A stretch of 9,281 nt of DNA from the NCBI GenBank assembly GCA_019234175.1, contig JAFALP010000270.1, forward strand, positions 1 through 9,281, written 5' to 3'. Both the position numbers and the translations under genes were made by a program. Origin of the DNA: Actinomycetota bacterium (lineage in GTDB: Bacteria; Actinomycetota; Thermoleophilia; Gaiellales; Gaiellaceae). This document shows positions 1 through 5,245 of this stretch, in pieces (the first letter of the stretch is position 1; each line of letters starts with the position of its first letter). A model generated the notes under the pieces. The model searched no databases, was not told where the DNA came from, and saw only the letters and a program-made list of their open reading frames with translations.

Positions 1-466
1 TGCGGCCGTGATAGGCGTTGCCGAAGCAGACGATTGCGGCGCGGCCGGTTGCCGCGCGCGCGATCTTGACCGCGTTCTCGACCGCCTCCGTGCCCGCGTT
101 GAAGAACGCAGCCTTCGAGGCGCCGCGGAACGGCGCCACCGCGAGCAGCCGCTCGGCGTACGTGACGTAGACCTCGTACGGGACGATGGTGAAGTCGGTG
201 TGGAGGAACCGCGCCGCCTGCTCCTGCACCGCCTCGACGACGTGCGGGTGCGCATGCCCGACGTTGAGGCAGCCGACGCCGCCGGTGAAGTCGAGGAACG
301 TGTTGCCGTCGACGTCGGTGAGCGTGGCGCCGTGACCCTCCGCCGCGACCACGGGAAGGAACACGTCGAGCGCGTTGGCGACGACGGCGCTCTTGCGGGC
401 GAGGATCGCCTGCGAGCGCGGCCCCGGAACCGCCGTTTTCAGCTCGATCGCGCGGAGTGCGGCCAT
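1..466 (-). CDS. gabT: 4-aminobutyrate aminotransferase-like class III aminotransferase, N-terminal part (cut by window edge)
   Basis: PLP-dependent aminotransferase of class III. Members such as GabT move the amino group of 4-aminobutyrate to 2-oxoglutarate in the cytoplasm. The 155 residues visible contain the family's N-terminal landmarks: [21 protein letters not shown] (about 51-71), the PLP-phosphate loop [20 protein letters not shown] (123-142), and the FGNAYHGR segment (148-155) at the window edge. The catalytic lysine lies outside the window. ATG at 466-464 is chosen because an in-frame TGA lies just upstream. GAGGAG sits immediately before it, and a TATCGT hexamer lies 8 bases upstream. 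It is divergent from dcd. The GabT call rests on similarity of the N-terminal pattern; a related omega-amino acid or ornithine-type aminotransferase is possible. Confidence 0.82.
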   Translation of the reverse strand, partial: MAALRAIELKTAVPGPRSQAILARKSAVVANALDVFLPVVAAEGHGATLTDVDGNTFLDFTGGVGCLNVGHAHPHVVEAVQEQAARFLHTDFTIVPYEVYVTYAERLLAVAPFRGASKAAFFNAGTEAVENAVKIARAATGRAAIVCFGNAYHGR

Positions 467-474
467 CGCTCCTC

Positions 475-480
475 ACGATA
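475..480 (-). promoter_or_regulatory. Possible -10 element of the aminotransferase gene
   Basis: On the minus strand TATCGT (TANNNT pattern) lies 8 bases upstream of the ATG at 466. The 8 bases between are GAGGAGCG, which could itself act as a ribosome binding site only if transcription began further upstream. If this hexamer is the -10 box, the transcript would start at or within a couple of bases of the ATG. No convincing -35 is seen. Confidence 0.35.
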
Positions 481-513
481 ACGAGGGCCGGGCCGCACGG
501 TCGCGGTCCGGGT

Positions 514-519
514 TACGAT
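514..519 (+). promoter_or_regulatory. -10 element for a leaderless dcd transcript
   Basis: TACGAT sits exactly 6 bases before the GTG start of dcd at 526. The sequence between (CGCCAC) has no Shine-Dalgarno purines, and no purine-rich site occurs in the 20 bases upstream. In actinobacteria TANNNT placed about 7 bases from the start site, directly ahead of an RTG codon, marks leaderless mRNAs. The same spacing recurs at sufS and at the secreted-protein gene in this window. No clear -35 is visible. Confidence 0.6.
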
Positions 520-525
520 CGCCAC

Positions 526-1089
526 GTGGTTCTGTCCGACGCGACCATCGCCCGGCTGTTGTCGGAGGGCCGGATCGAGATCGACCCGTACGACGGCTCG
601 CTGTTGCAGCCCTCGAGCGTGGACGTGCGCGTCGATCGGCTGTTTCGGGTCTTTCACAACAACCGATACCCCTATATCGACGTGAAGCAGGAGCAGGAGG
701 AGCTGACCGAGCTCGTCCGGGTCGAGGACGACCACCCGTTCGTCCTCCATCCCGGCGAGTTCGTGCTCGGATCGACGCTGGAACGGGTACGGCTCCCGGA
801 TGACCTCGTCGCCCGTCTGGAGGGGAAGTCGAGCCTGGGCCGCCTGGGGCTGCTCATCCACTCGACGGCGGGCTTCATCGACCCGGGCTGGGACGGGCAC
901 GTGACGCTCGAGCTGTCCAACGTCGCCACGCTGCCCATCACCATCTATCCGGGGATGAAGATCGGGCAGATCTCCTTCATGCAGATGACCGAGCCGGCAG
1001 CGACGCCGTACGGCTCCTCGGAGATCGGCTCGAAGTACAAGGGGCAGGAGGGCCCTACGCCGAGCCGCTACTTCAAGAACTTCGAGTGA
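526..1089 (+). CDS. dcd: dCTP deaminase, probably bifunctional (dCTP deaminase/dUTPase)
   Basis: Converts dCTP to dUTP for dTMP synthesis; actinobacterial members related to the M. tuberculosis enzyme also hydrolyse dUTP to dUMP. The 187-residue product has the usual length. It carries [10 protein letters not shown] near 28-37, KSSLGRLG (101-108), [11 protein letters not shown] (112-122), the catalytic glutamate in HVTLEL (E129), and the C-terminal nucleotide-closing segment [13 protein letters not shown] (169-181). The HSTAGF version of the central motif matches the mycobacterial bifunctional type rather than the E. coli form. The start is GTG 526, giving the family N-terminus MVLSDATI; the frame stays open upstream to 457, but that stretch is not family-like. 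The stop overlaps the next start (GTGA). Confidence 0.95.
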   Translation: MVLSDATIARLLSEGRIEIDPYDGSLLQPSSVDVRVDRLFRVFHNNRYPYIDVKQEQEELTELVRVEDDHPFVLHPGEFVLGSTLERVRLPDDLVARLEGKSSLGRLGLLIHSTAGFIDPGWDGHVTLELSNVATLPITIYPGMKIGQISFMQMTEPAATPYGSSEIGSKYKGQEGPTPSRYFKNFE

Positions 1090-1976
1090 CGGTTCTCGTC
1101 ACAGGGGGAACGGGGTTCGTCGGCGGGCACGTCGTCCATGCGCTGCGCGCGCGCGACATCCGCGTGCGCGCGCTCGTTCGCGACCGCAAGCGGGCGGGGC
1201 GCTTGGAGTCGTGGGGAGCGGAGCTCGTCGTCGGCGACGTCACCGACGAGACGGTGCTGCGCGCCGCCTGCGTCGGGGTCGACGCCGTCGTCCATCTCGT
1301 CGCCATCATCAAGGGCTCGCGCGGCGACTTCGAGCACGTGATGGAGCACGGGACGCGCAGTCTCGTCGGGGCCTCGGAGAACGCCGGCGTGCACCGCTTC
1401 GTGCTCATGAGCGCGCTGGGGCTGGACGAGCGGTCGAAGGACGCCGTGCCGTACTTCACGGCCAAGTGGGATATGGAGCGCGCAGTGCGCTCGTCCAGCC
1501 TTCCGTACGTCGTCTTCCGACCGAGCTTCGTCTTCGGCAAGGACGGCGGCGTGCTGCCGACGTTCGTGCGGCTCGCGCGACTCGCGCCGGTGACGCCGAT
1601 CGTCGGCGACGGGAGGTCGCGGCTGCAGCCGATCTGGGTGGACGATCTCGCCGAGTACGTCGTGCGCGCGATCGACGAACAGGCGGCGTCGGGGCGCGTG
1701 TTCGAGCTCGGCGGCCCAGACGTGGTCACGTGGGGCGAGTTCTGGGACCGCCTGAAGCGTGTACTCGGCGCGCGGCGCCCGTCGCTGCACGTGCCCATCG
1801 GCCTTCTGCGTGCGCAGGCGACGCTCACCGAGCGGCTTCCCGGCGCGCCGGTGACACGCGACCAGCTGACGATGCTCGAGCTCGGCGACAACGTCGTGTC
1901 CGACCCGGCCGCGGTGGAGACGTTCCGGCTTCCGCTCGTGCCGCTGGACGAGCAGCTGCGCCGCGCCGCCTCGTGA
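1086..1976 (+). CDS. NAD(P)-binding atypical short-chain dehydrogenase/epimerase (NDUFA9-like)
   Basis: A 296-residue Rossmann-fold protein of the extended/atypical SDR group, often annotated as complex I NDUFA9 subunit family or NAD-dependent epimerase. The nucleotide-binding loop TGGTGFVG is at 6-13, followed by [11 protein letters not shown] (30-40), which is consistent with phosphate or NADP contact. DVTD (51-54) begins the adenine-side segment. YFTAK (123-127) provides the Tyr-xxx-Lys pair. [12 protein letters not shown] (144-155) is typical of the NDUFA9-like branch. The substrate is not evident from sequence. GTG 1086 overlaps the dcd stop in GTGA and there is no strong Shine-Dalgarno, so translation is probably coupled to dcd. 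Its own stop overlaps the next GTG the same way. Standalone bacterial members have no proven role in respiratory complex I. Confidence 0.85.
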   Translation: MTVLVTGGTGFVGGHVVHALRARDIRVRALVRDRKRAGRLESWGAELVVGDVTDETVLRAACVGVDAVVHLVAIIKGSRGDFEHVMEHGTRSLVGASENAGVHRFVLMSALGLDERSKDAVPYFTAKWDMERAVRSSSLPYVVFRPSFVFGKDGGVLPTFVRLARLAPVTPIVGDGRSRLQPIWVDDLAEYVVRAIDEQAASGRVFELGGPDVVTWGEFWDRLKRVLGARRPSLHVPIGLLRAQATLTERLPGAPVTRDQLTMLELGDNVVSDPAAVETFRLPLVPLDEQLRRAAS

Positions 1977-3046
1977 TCCGCGGCGTCGTTTACGCCGAGG
2001 CGGGGGCGGAGCCGCAGGTCGAGGAGATCACGCTCGACCCGCCGGGGCCGAACGAAGTCGTCGTCGACGTCGAGGCGTGCGGTCTCTGTCACACCGACGT
2101 CCACGTCGTCGAGACCGGAGGCTGGGGCCTGCGGCCGCCGATCCTGCTCGGGCACGAGGGCGCCGGGACCGTGGCCGAGGTGGGCGAGGGCGTCACGTCG
2201 GTGGCGCCGGGTGACCGCGTCGTCATTGCCTGGCGCGCGCCGTGCGGCACGTGCCCGTCGTGCACGCGCGGCGATCCGCGGCGGTGCTCGTCGCAGCTGC
2301 GCGCGCGGCGACGCGCGCGCCGGCTCGACGGAACGCTTCTCGCGCCCGTCCTTCGGTGCGGCACGCTCGCCGACCGCGCGATCGTCCACGAGGCGTGCGC
2401 CGTGAAGGTGCCGCGCGAGCTGCCGGTGGAGCAGGCGTCGCTTCTCGCCTGCGGGTTCTCGACCGGCGCGGGCGCTGCGCTGTGGGCCACGCCGGTGCGC
2501 GACGGCGCGTCCGTCGCCGTCATCGGGTGCGGCGGCGTCGGCCTCGCCGTCATCCAGGGCGCGAAGCTCGCCGGCGCCGGCCGAATCGTCGCCGTCGACG
2601 TCGCCGCCTCCAAGCTCGACGACGCGCGCGCCCTCGGCGCCACCGACGTCGTCGACGCGAGCGCGGGCGACGCCGTCGAGCAGGTGCGCGACCTCACCGG
2701 CGGCGTCGACTTCGCCTTCTCCGCCATCGGCGCGGCCGCCGGGCTCGACCAGGCGGTGCGCATGTGCGGCTACGGCGGGACGGCCACGCTCGTCGGCGTT
2801 CCGGAGCCGGACGCGCGGCTCGGCGTCGACCTCGACCGCGACATGTTCGGCCCGAAGGTGGCGATCGCGGTCACGCACGGCGGCGACACCATCCCGCAGG
2901 AGGACTTCCCCTTCCTCGCGCAGGCGGCGCTCGACGGCCGGATCGATCTCGCGCGGTTCGTCTCGCGCACGCTGCCGCTCGAGGAGGCACCGGAGGCGCT
3001 CACGCATCTCGGCCGCGGCGAGATCCGCGCGGTCGTGCGGCTCTAG
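1973..3046 (+). CDS. Zinc-dependent alcohol dehydrogenase, S-(hydroxymethyl)mycothiol dehydrogenase-like
   Basis: Medium-chain dehydrogenase of 357 residues that oxidises an alcohol or thiohemiacetal with NAD. Catalytic zinc ligands are C39 (in ACGLCHTD), H61 and E62 (LGHEG) and C160 (LLACGFSTG). The structural zinc site is complete: C91, C94, C97 and C105 in CGTCPSCTRGDPRRC. The Rossmann loop is GCGGVG (195-200), and D209 at the end of beta-2 favours NAD over NADP. The overall pattern (VIAWRAPCG, ACGFSTG, AVIGCGGVG, DFPFL) resembles the actinobacterial mycothiol-dependent formaldehyde dehydrogenase group. Substrate assignment is inferred only; a general class III-like alcohol dehydrogenase is the alternative. 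GTG 1973 overlaps the upstream stop in GTGA, making it third in the coupled dcd-SDR unit. An Arg-rich stretch (RARRRARR, 110-117) follows the structural zinc site. Confidence 0.9.
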   Translation: MIRGVVYAEAGAEPQVEEITLDPPGPNEVVVDVEACGLCHTDVHVVETGGWGLRPPILLGHEGAGTVAEVGEGVTSVAPGDRVVIAWRAPCGTCPSCTRGDPRRCSSQLRARRRARRLDGTLLAPVLRCGTLADRAIVHEACAVKVPRELPVEQASLLACGFSTGAGAALWATPVRDGASVAVIGCGGVGLAVIQGAKLAGAGRIVAVDVAASKLDDARALGATDVVDASAGDAVEQVRDLTGGVDFAFSAIGAAAGLDQAVRMCGYGGTATLVGVPEPDARLGVDLDRDMFGPKVAIAVTHGGDTIPQEDFPFLAQAALDGRIDLARFVSRTLPLEEAPEALTHLGRGEIRAVVRL

Positions 3047-3432
3047 CGCTTGCCGAACGAGGCGCGGCGCTCGACGTCGCCGGGGTCGACCATATGGCCG
3101 TCGCGCTCGACGTAGCCGCCGCTGCCGCCGACGATGAACAGCACCGCTTCCTCGTCGAACGGATTGGAGAGCTTGCGCGGCGTCGTCGACTCGGCGTGGA
3201 AGAGGCCGCCGGCCTCGAGGTCCCGCGTCTCGCCGCCGACCTCCACGCGGACGCGGCCGCGGTGGACGAAGTAGAGCTCGTCCTGCGTGTCGTGGTAGTG
3301 CTCGAACCCTTCGAACTGGGGCGGATAGACGACCGCGTTCACGCCGAACGCAGTGACGCCGAGCGCGGTGCGCACCTTGCGGAAGCCGGGGCCGTCGCCG
3401 AGCTCGTCCAGGGAGGAGAAGCTGTGGCTCAT
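3043..3432 (-). CDS. Small cupin-domain protein
   Basis: A single-domain cupin of 129 residues. Cupin motif 1 is clear: HYHDTQDE gives H45, H47 and E52 as metal ligands, followed by LYFVHRGRVRVEVGGE. Motif 2 (DLEAGGLFHAESTTPRKLSNP, about 71-91) lacks the usual histidine near PRKLSN, so the fourth ligand is missing or supplied otherwise. The C-terminus (ERDGHMVDPGDVERR) is charged. No signal peptide is seen, so it is probably cytoplasmic. ATG 3432-3430 overlaps the marR stop in ATGA, so it is second in the marR operon and translationally coupled. Its TAG shares a CTAG with the stop of the convergent alcohol dehydrogenase gene. The substrate is unknown; it could be a small dioxygenase, an isomerase or a ligand-binding protein. 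Confidence 0.87.
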   Translation of the reverse strand: MSHSFSSLDELGDGPGFRKVRTALGVTAFGVNAVVYPPQFEGFEHYHDTQDELYFVHRGRVRVEVGGETRDLEAGGLFHAESTTPRKLSNPFDEEAVLFIVGGSGGYVERDGHMVDPGDVERRASFGKR

Positions 3433-3908
3433 CCGTTGCAGACGCCGGCGTCGTGCAGCGGCAGGCGCGCGAGCATCTCGGCGAGCTGCTCCTGCTCCTC
3501 GGGGCTGAACCGCGAGCCGAAGAGCTCCTCCACGTCGGACAGGTGCGTCGGCCGGCACTCCTCCACCTTGCGGACGCCCTCCTCGGTGAGGACCGCCCAG
3601 GTGACCCGCGCGTCGCTCTCGCACTGGTGCTTCGCCACCCAGCCCGACCGCTCCAGGCCTTCGAGCAGCCGGGTGATGCCGGAGGGGCTGAGGATGACCG
3701 TCCGGGCCAGGTCGATCCGGCGCAGGCGGTGCTCGGGGGCGAAGTAGAGCTGGACGAGGACGTCGAAGTCCCGGAGCGAGACCCCGTGGGCCGCCTCCAG
3801 GCGGCTGGACAGCTCCCGGGTCAGGGCGGCGTGCGCCCGGAGAAACCGGAGCCAGGAGCCCGCATGGGGGTCTGCTGAAACTTGTGTGCTCAATACTTGA
3901 CTAGACAA
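3429..3908 (-). CDS. MarR-family transcriptional regulator
   Basis: A 159-residue winged-helix DNA-binding protein that would act as a dimer. Helical dimerisation segments lie at both ends. The helix-turn-helix spans about 62-90 (RRIDLARTVILSPSGITRLLEGLERSGWV), and the wing lies at about 94-110 (HQCESDARVTWAVLTEEG). The wing has the family's Asp-Xaa-Arg (D99, R101). Cysteines occur at 96 (in the wing), 118 and 157; there is no N-terminal OhrR-type cysteine. The start chosen is TTG 3908, with GAGGG 4 bases upstream on the minus strand; a second in-frame TTG lies 15 bases inside. It is divergent from yceI and coupled to a cupin gene. The operator-like motifs in the shared control region suggest self-repression and control of yceI. 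The inducing ligand is not evident; electrophiles, phenolics or oxidants are plausible. Confidence 0.92.
   Translation of the reverse strand: MSSQVLSTQVSADPHAGSWLRFLRAHAALTRELSSRLEAAHGVSLRDFDVLVQLYFAPEHRLRRIDLARTVILSPSGITRLLEGLERSGWVAKHQCESDARVTWAVLTEEGVRKVEECRPTHLSDVEELFGSRFSPEEQEQLAEMLARLPLHDAGVCNG
3890..3908. promoter_or_regulatory. Operator-like inverted repeats at the left of the marR-yceI control region
   Basis: Two overlapping inverted repeats occur: TCAAtacTTGA (3890-3900) and TTGaCTAGaCAA (3897-3908). The second is palindromic except for one mismatched pair. Both overlap the -35 hexamer of the yceI promoter, and the second also covers the marR start codon. This is the typical placement for a MarR-family dimer repressing its own divergent region. 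Binding itself is inferred. Confidence 0.55.
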
Positions 3909-3925
3909 AATTCCCTCGCTATGAT
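3897..3925 (+). promoter_or_regulatory. sigma70-type promoter for yceI
   Basis: TTGACT (3897-3902), a 17-base spacer, then TATGAT (3920-3925). Both boxes are one base from consensus, which stands out in this GC-rich DNA. Transcription would start near 3932, leaving a leader of about 29 bases with a good ribosome binding site before yceI. Confidence 0.8.
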
Positions 3926-3935
3926 GCTTGCGACC

Positions 3936-3945
3936 TCAAGTATAC
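3936..3945. promoter_or_regulatory. Second operator-like copy, TCAAGTATAC
   Basis: TCAAGTAT (3936-3943) is the inverse copy of ATACTTGA at 3893-3900, so the pair faces each other across the yceI -10 box. It is extended by the perfect palindrome GTATAC (3940-3945). On the minus strand it overlaps the marR -10 hexamer, so a protein bound here would block marR initiation and lie at the start of the yceI transcript. Confidence 0.45.
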
Positions 3946-3967
3946 AAGGAGATGCATTCGATGTCCA
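3939..3967 (-). promoter_or_regulatory. sigma70-type promoter for the marR-cupin operon
   Basis: On the minus strand TGGACA (3967-3962), a 17-base spacer, then TATACT (3944-3939), each one base from consensus. Transcription would start near 3932, about 24 bases before the TTG start of marR. The -35 box lies within the first codons of yceI, so this promoter faces the yceI promoter head-on. Confidence 0.6.
3946..3951 (+). promoter_or_regulatory. Ribosome binding site deciding the yceI start
   Basis: AAGGAG ends 9 bases before ATG 3961. A nearer in-frame ATG at 3952 directly abuts the site with no spacing, so 3961 is the better start. Confidence 0.8.
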
Positions 3968-4479
3968 CTGTCGCACCCACCCAGGAACTCACCGTCGCCG
4001 GCACGTGGGCGGCGGACCCGGTCCACTCCAACGTCTCGTTCCAGATCGCGTACGCGGGCACGAACACGTTCCGCGGCGGCTTCAAGGAGTTCTCGGCCAC
4101 CCTCTCGAACGGCACGCTCGAGGGCTCGGCCAACGTCGCCAGCGTCGACGTGAAGGACGAGCAGCTGAACGGGCACCTGCAGACGCCGGACTTCTTCGAC
4201 GCCGAGCGGTTCCCGGAGATCACCTTCAAGGCCACGAGCCTCGACCGCGGTGAGCTGACCCTCAAGGGCGTCACCCGCGAGGTTCCCCTCAGCGGCACCA
4301 TCTCGGCGCCGAACGTCGACCCGTTCGGCCGCGAGCGCATCGGCATCACGCTCGAGACCACCGTGAACCGGAACGACTTCGGCATCACGTGGAACGCGCC
4401 CAATCAGGGCGGCGGCAACTACCTCGGCGACGACGTCACCATCTCCGCCGAGCTCGCGTTGGTGAAGCAGGAAGCGTGA
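3961..4479 (+). CDS. YceI-like domain protein (cytoplasmic form)
   Basis: A 172-residue beta-barrel protein of the YceI family; characterised members bind long-chain polyisoprenoids or similar amphiphiles in a lipocalin-like pocket. Family landmarks are GTWAADPVHSNVSF (14-27), DFFDAERFPEITF (77-89), GELTLKGVTREVPL (97-110), RNDFGITWN (137-145) and the closing strand DDVTISAELALVK (157-169). Unlike E. coli YceI it has no signal peptide, so it should stay in the cytoplasm, as many actinobacterial members do. The start is set by AAGGAG upstream. It is preceded by a strong promoter overlapped by MarR-type operator motifs, and it is followed 2 bases downstream by the FMN reductase gene, so the two form an operon. 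The physiological ligand is unknown; an induced stress role is likely from its pairing with MarR and a quinone/flavin reductase. Confidence 0.93.
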   Translation: MSTVAPTQELTVAGTWAADPVHSNVSFQIAYAGTNTFRGGFKEFSATLSNGTLEGSANVASVDVKDEQLNGHLQTPDFFDAERFPEITFKATSLDRGELTLKGVTREVPLSGTISAPNVDPFGRERIGITLETTVNRNDFGITWNAPNQGGGNYLGDDVTISAELALVKQEA

Positions 4480-4481
4480 CG

Positions 4482-5015
4482 ATGAAGATCCTGGCGGTCT
4501 CCGGCAGCCTCAGGCCGGACTCGTTCAACTCGGCGCTCCTGCGCGAGGCGGCGCGTGTCGCCCCCGCGGGCGTCGAGGTCGAGCTGTGGGAGGGACTGGG
4601 CGAGCTGCCGGTCTACGACCAGGATCTCGACGGCGGCGACGCACCCGAGAGCGTCCGCAGGCTCCGCGACGCGTGGGGCTCGGCGGACGCGATCCTCTTC
4701 GCGACGCCCGAGTACAACGGCTCCGTGCCCGGCGGCCTGAAGAACGCCGTCGACTGGGCATCGCGGCCGAAGGGCGATGGGGCGCTGCAGAACAAGACGG
4801 TCGCCGTCGTCGGCGCCAGCATGGGTCAGTTCGGCGCCCTCTGGGCGCAGCAGGACCTGCGTCGCATCCTCGGCATCGCAGGCGCACGCGTGGTCGGTGA
4901 GGGCCTTCCGGTCTCCCGCGCGCACGAGGGATTCGACGAGGCCGCGATCGAGGGGGTCCGGAACGTTCTGGAGTCCCTCGTGCAGGCCGCCGATCCGCTC
5001 GACGTCGCCGTCTAA
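4482..5015 (+). CDS. NADPH-dependent FMN reductase / quinone reductase-like flavoprotein
   Basis: A 177-residue flavodoxin-fold reductase of the NADPH-dependent FMN reductase (ChrR/YieF/azoreductase-like) family. Such enzymes use NAD(P)H and bound FMN to reduce quinones, azo compounds or chromate, usually by two-electron transfer. The FMN phosphate loop is GSLRPDSFN (8-16). The isoalloxazine-contacting motif is TPEYNGSVPGGLKNAVDW (75-92), the family signature, and GASMGQFGA (111-119) is the third flavin-facing loop. ATG 4482 is chosen because AGGA lies 9 bases upstream; an in-frame GTG at 4476 would overlap the yceI stop (GTGA) but is too close to that site. It is co-transcribed with yceI, and a hairpin terminator follows 2 bases after the stop. 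The exact substrate is not determinable; detoxification of quinones or electrophiles fits the MarR context. Confidence 0.92.
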   Translation: MKILAVSGSLRPDSFNSALLREAARVAPAGVEVELWEGLGELPVYDQDLDGGDAPESVRRLRDAWGSADAILFATPEYNGSVPGGLKNAVDWASRPKGDGALQNKTVAVVGASMGQFGALWAQQDLRRILGIAGARVVGEGLPVSRAHEGFDEAAIEGVRNVLESLVQAADPLDVAV

Positions 5016-5017
5016 AG

Positions 5018-5047
5018 ATTGAGGGCCGCCCGAAGGCGGCCCTCAAT
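5018..5047. terminator. Strong hairpin terminator, probably bidirectional
   Basis: A perfect 13-base-pair stem (5018-5030 with 5035-5047) with a 4-base loop lies just after the FMN reductase stop. Read on the plus strand the loop is CGAA and no U-run follows. Read on the minus strand the loop becomes UUCG closed by C-G, an exceptionally stable tetraloop, and the downstream bases are CUUUAG. So it fits best as the end of a leftward transcript (the tag side), while also ending the rightward yceI operon. Confidence 0.75.
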
Positions 5048-5096
5048 TCGGTGACCAACGTTGGATTCGGCAGAGTCGCGTCGTCCCCCACGCTGG

Positions 5097-5206
5097 CTAG
5101 GCGGTTCCCGGTGGTCCCGGGGACTGCGCCTCTACCCGCCGGTACCTCCACTGGCCGAAATACTTGAACTCACGCTCGGACCACCTCCTTTCCGTGGTGA
5201 TCCCAC
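5097..5206 (-). other. Gene-free stretch with super-Shine-Dalgarno hairpin and possible tiny ORF
   Basis: Between the terminator and tag (about 200 bases) no ordinary gene is seen. On the minus strand, GGAAAGGAGGTGGTCC (5193-5178) complements the 16S rRNA 3' end over about 15 bases. It sits in a hairpin: GGATCACC (5203-5196) pairs with GGTGGTCC (5185-5178) with one G-U. A GTG at 5173 opens a 13-residue frame ending in TAG at 5132; the same frame can open at GTG 5206 (24 residues). Another frame (REFKYFGQWRYRRVEAQSPG..., stop 5097) has far more coding-like third positions but no AUG, GUG or UUG start. A third element, GGACCACC (5117-5110), can pair perfectly with GGTGGTCC instead. It may be the leader of a small protein or a structured RNA; it lies downstream of tag and could be the tail of that operon. 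Confidence 0.4.
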
Positions 5207-5245
5207 GATATCAGCGCAGGACGACGCCGAGCTCGAAGGACCGCC

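Noticed and set aside
457..525. Upstream extension of dcd by 23 residues
   Set aside because: The extension is not family sequence and would overlap the divergent aminotransferase start; GTG 526 gives the expected MVLSD start.
1073..3007. Long open frame on the minus strand opposite the SDR and dehydrogenase genes
   Set aside because: Low-complexity Arg/Ala/Asp composition typical of the antisense of GC-rich genes; the plus-strand genes have complete motifs.
2242..3747. Long plus-strand frame across the dehydrogenase, cupin and marR genes
   Set aside because: Arg-rich shadow of three genes in other frames, with no recognisable domain.
5055..5064. Perfect palindrome CCAACGTTGG
   Set aside because: Only 10 bases, with no second copy and no promoter nearby; not enough to call an operator.
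4525..5151. Minus-strand open frame starting at GTG 5151 within the small-RNA region
   Set aside because: Runs through the terminator and antisense to the FMN reductase with an Arg-rich shadow composition.
5171..5203. Resemblance of the plus strand here to the 3' end of 16S rRNA (CCACCTCCTTTCC)
   Set aside because: The similarity ends after about 15 bases and the upstream sequence does not match 16S helix 45, so this is not an rRNA fragment.
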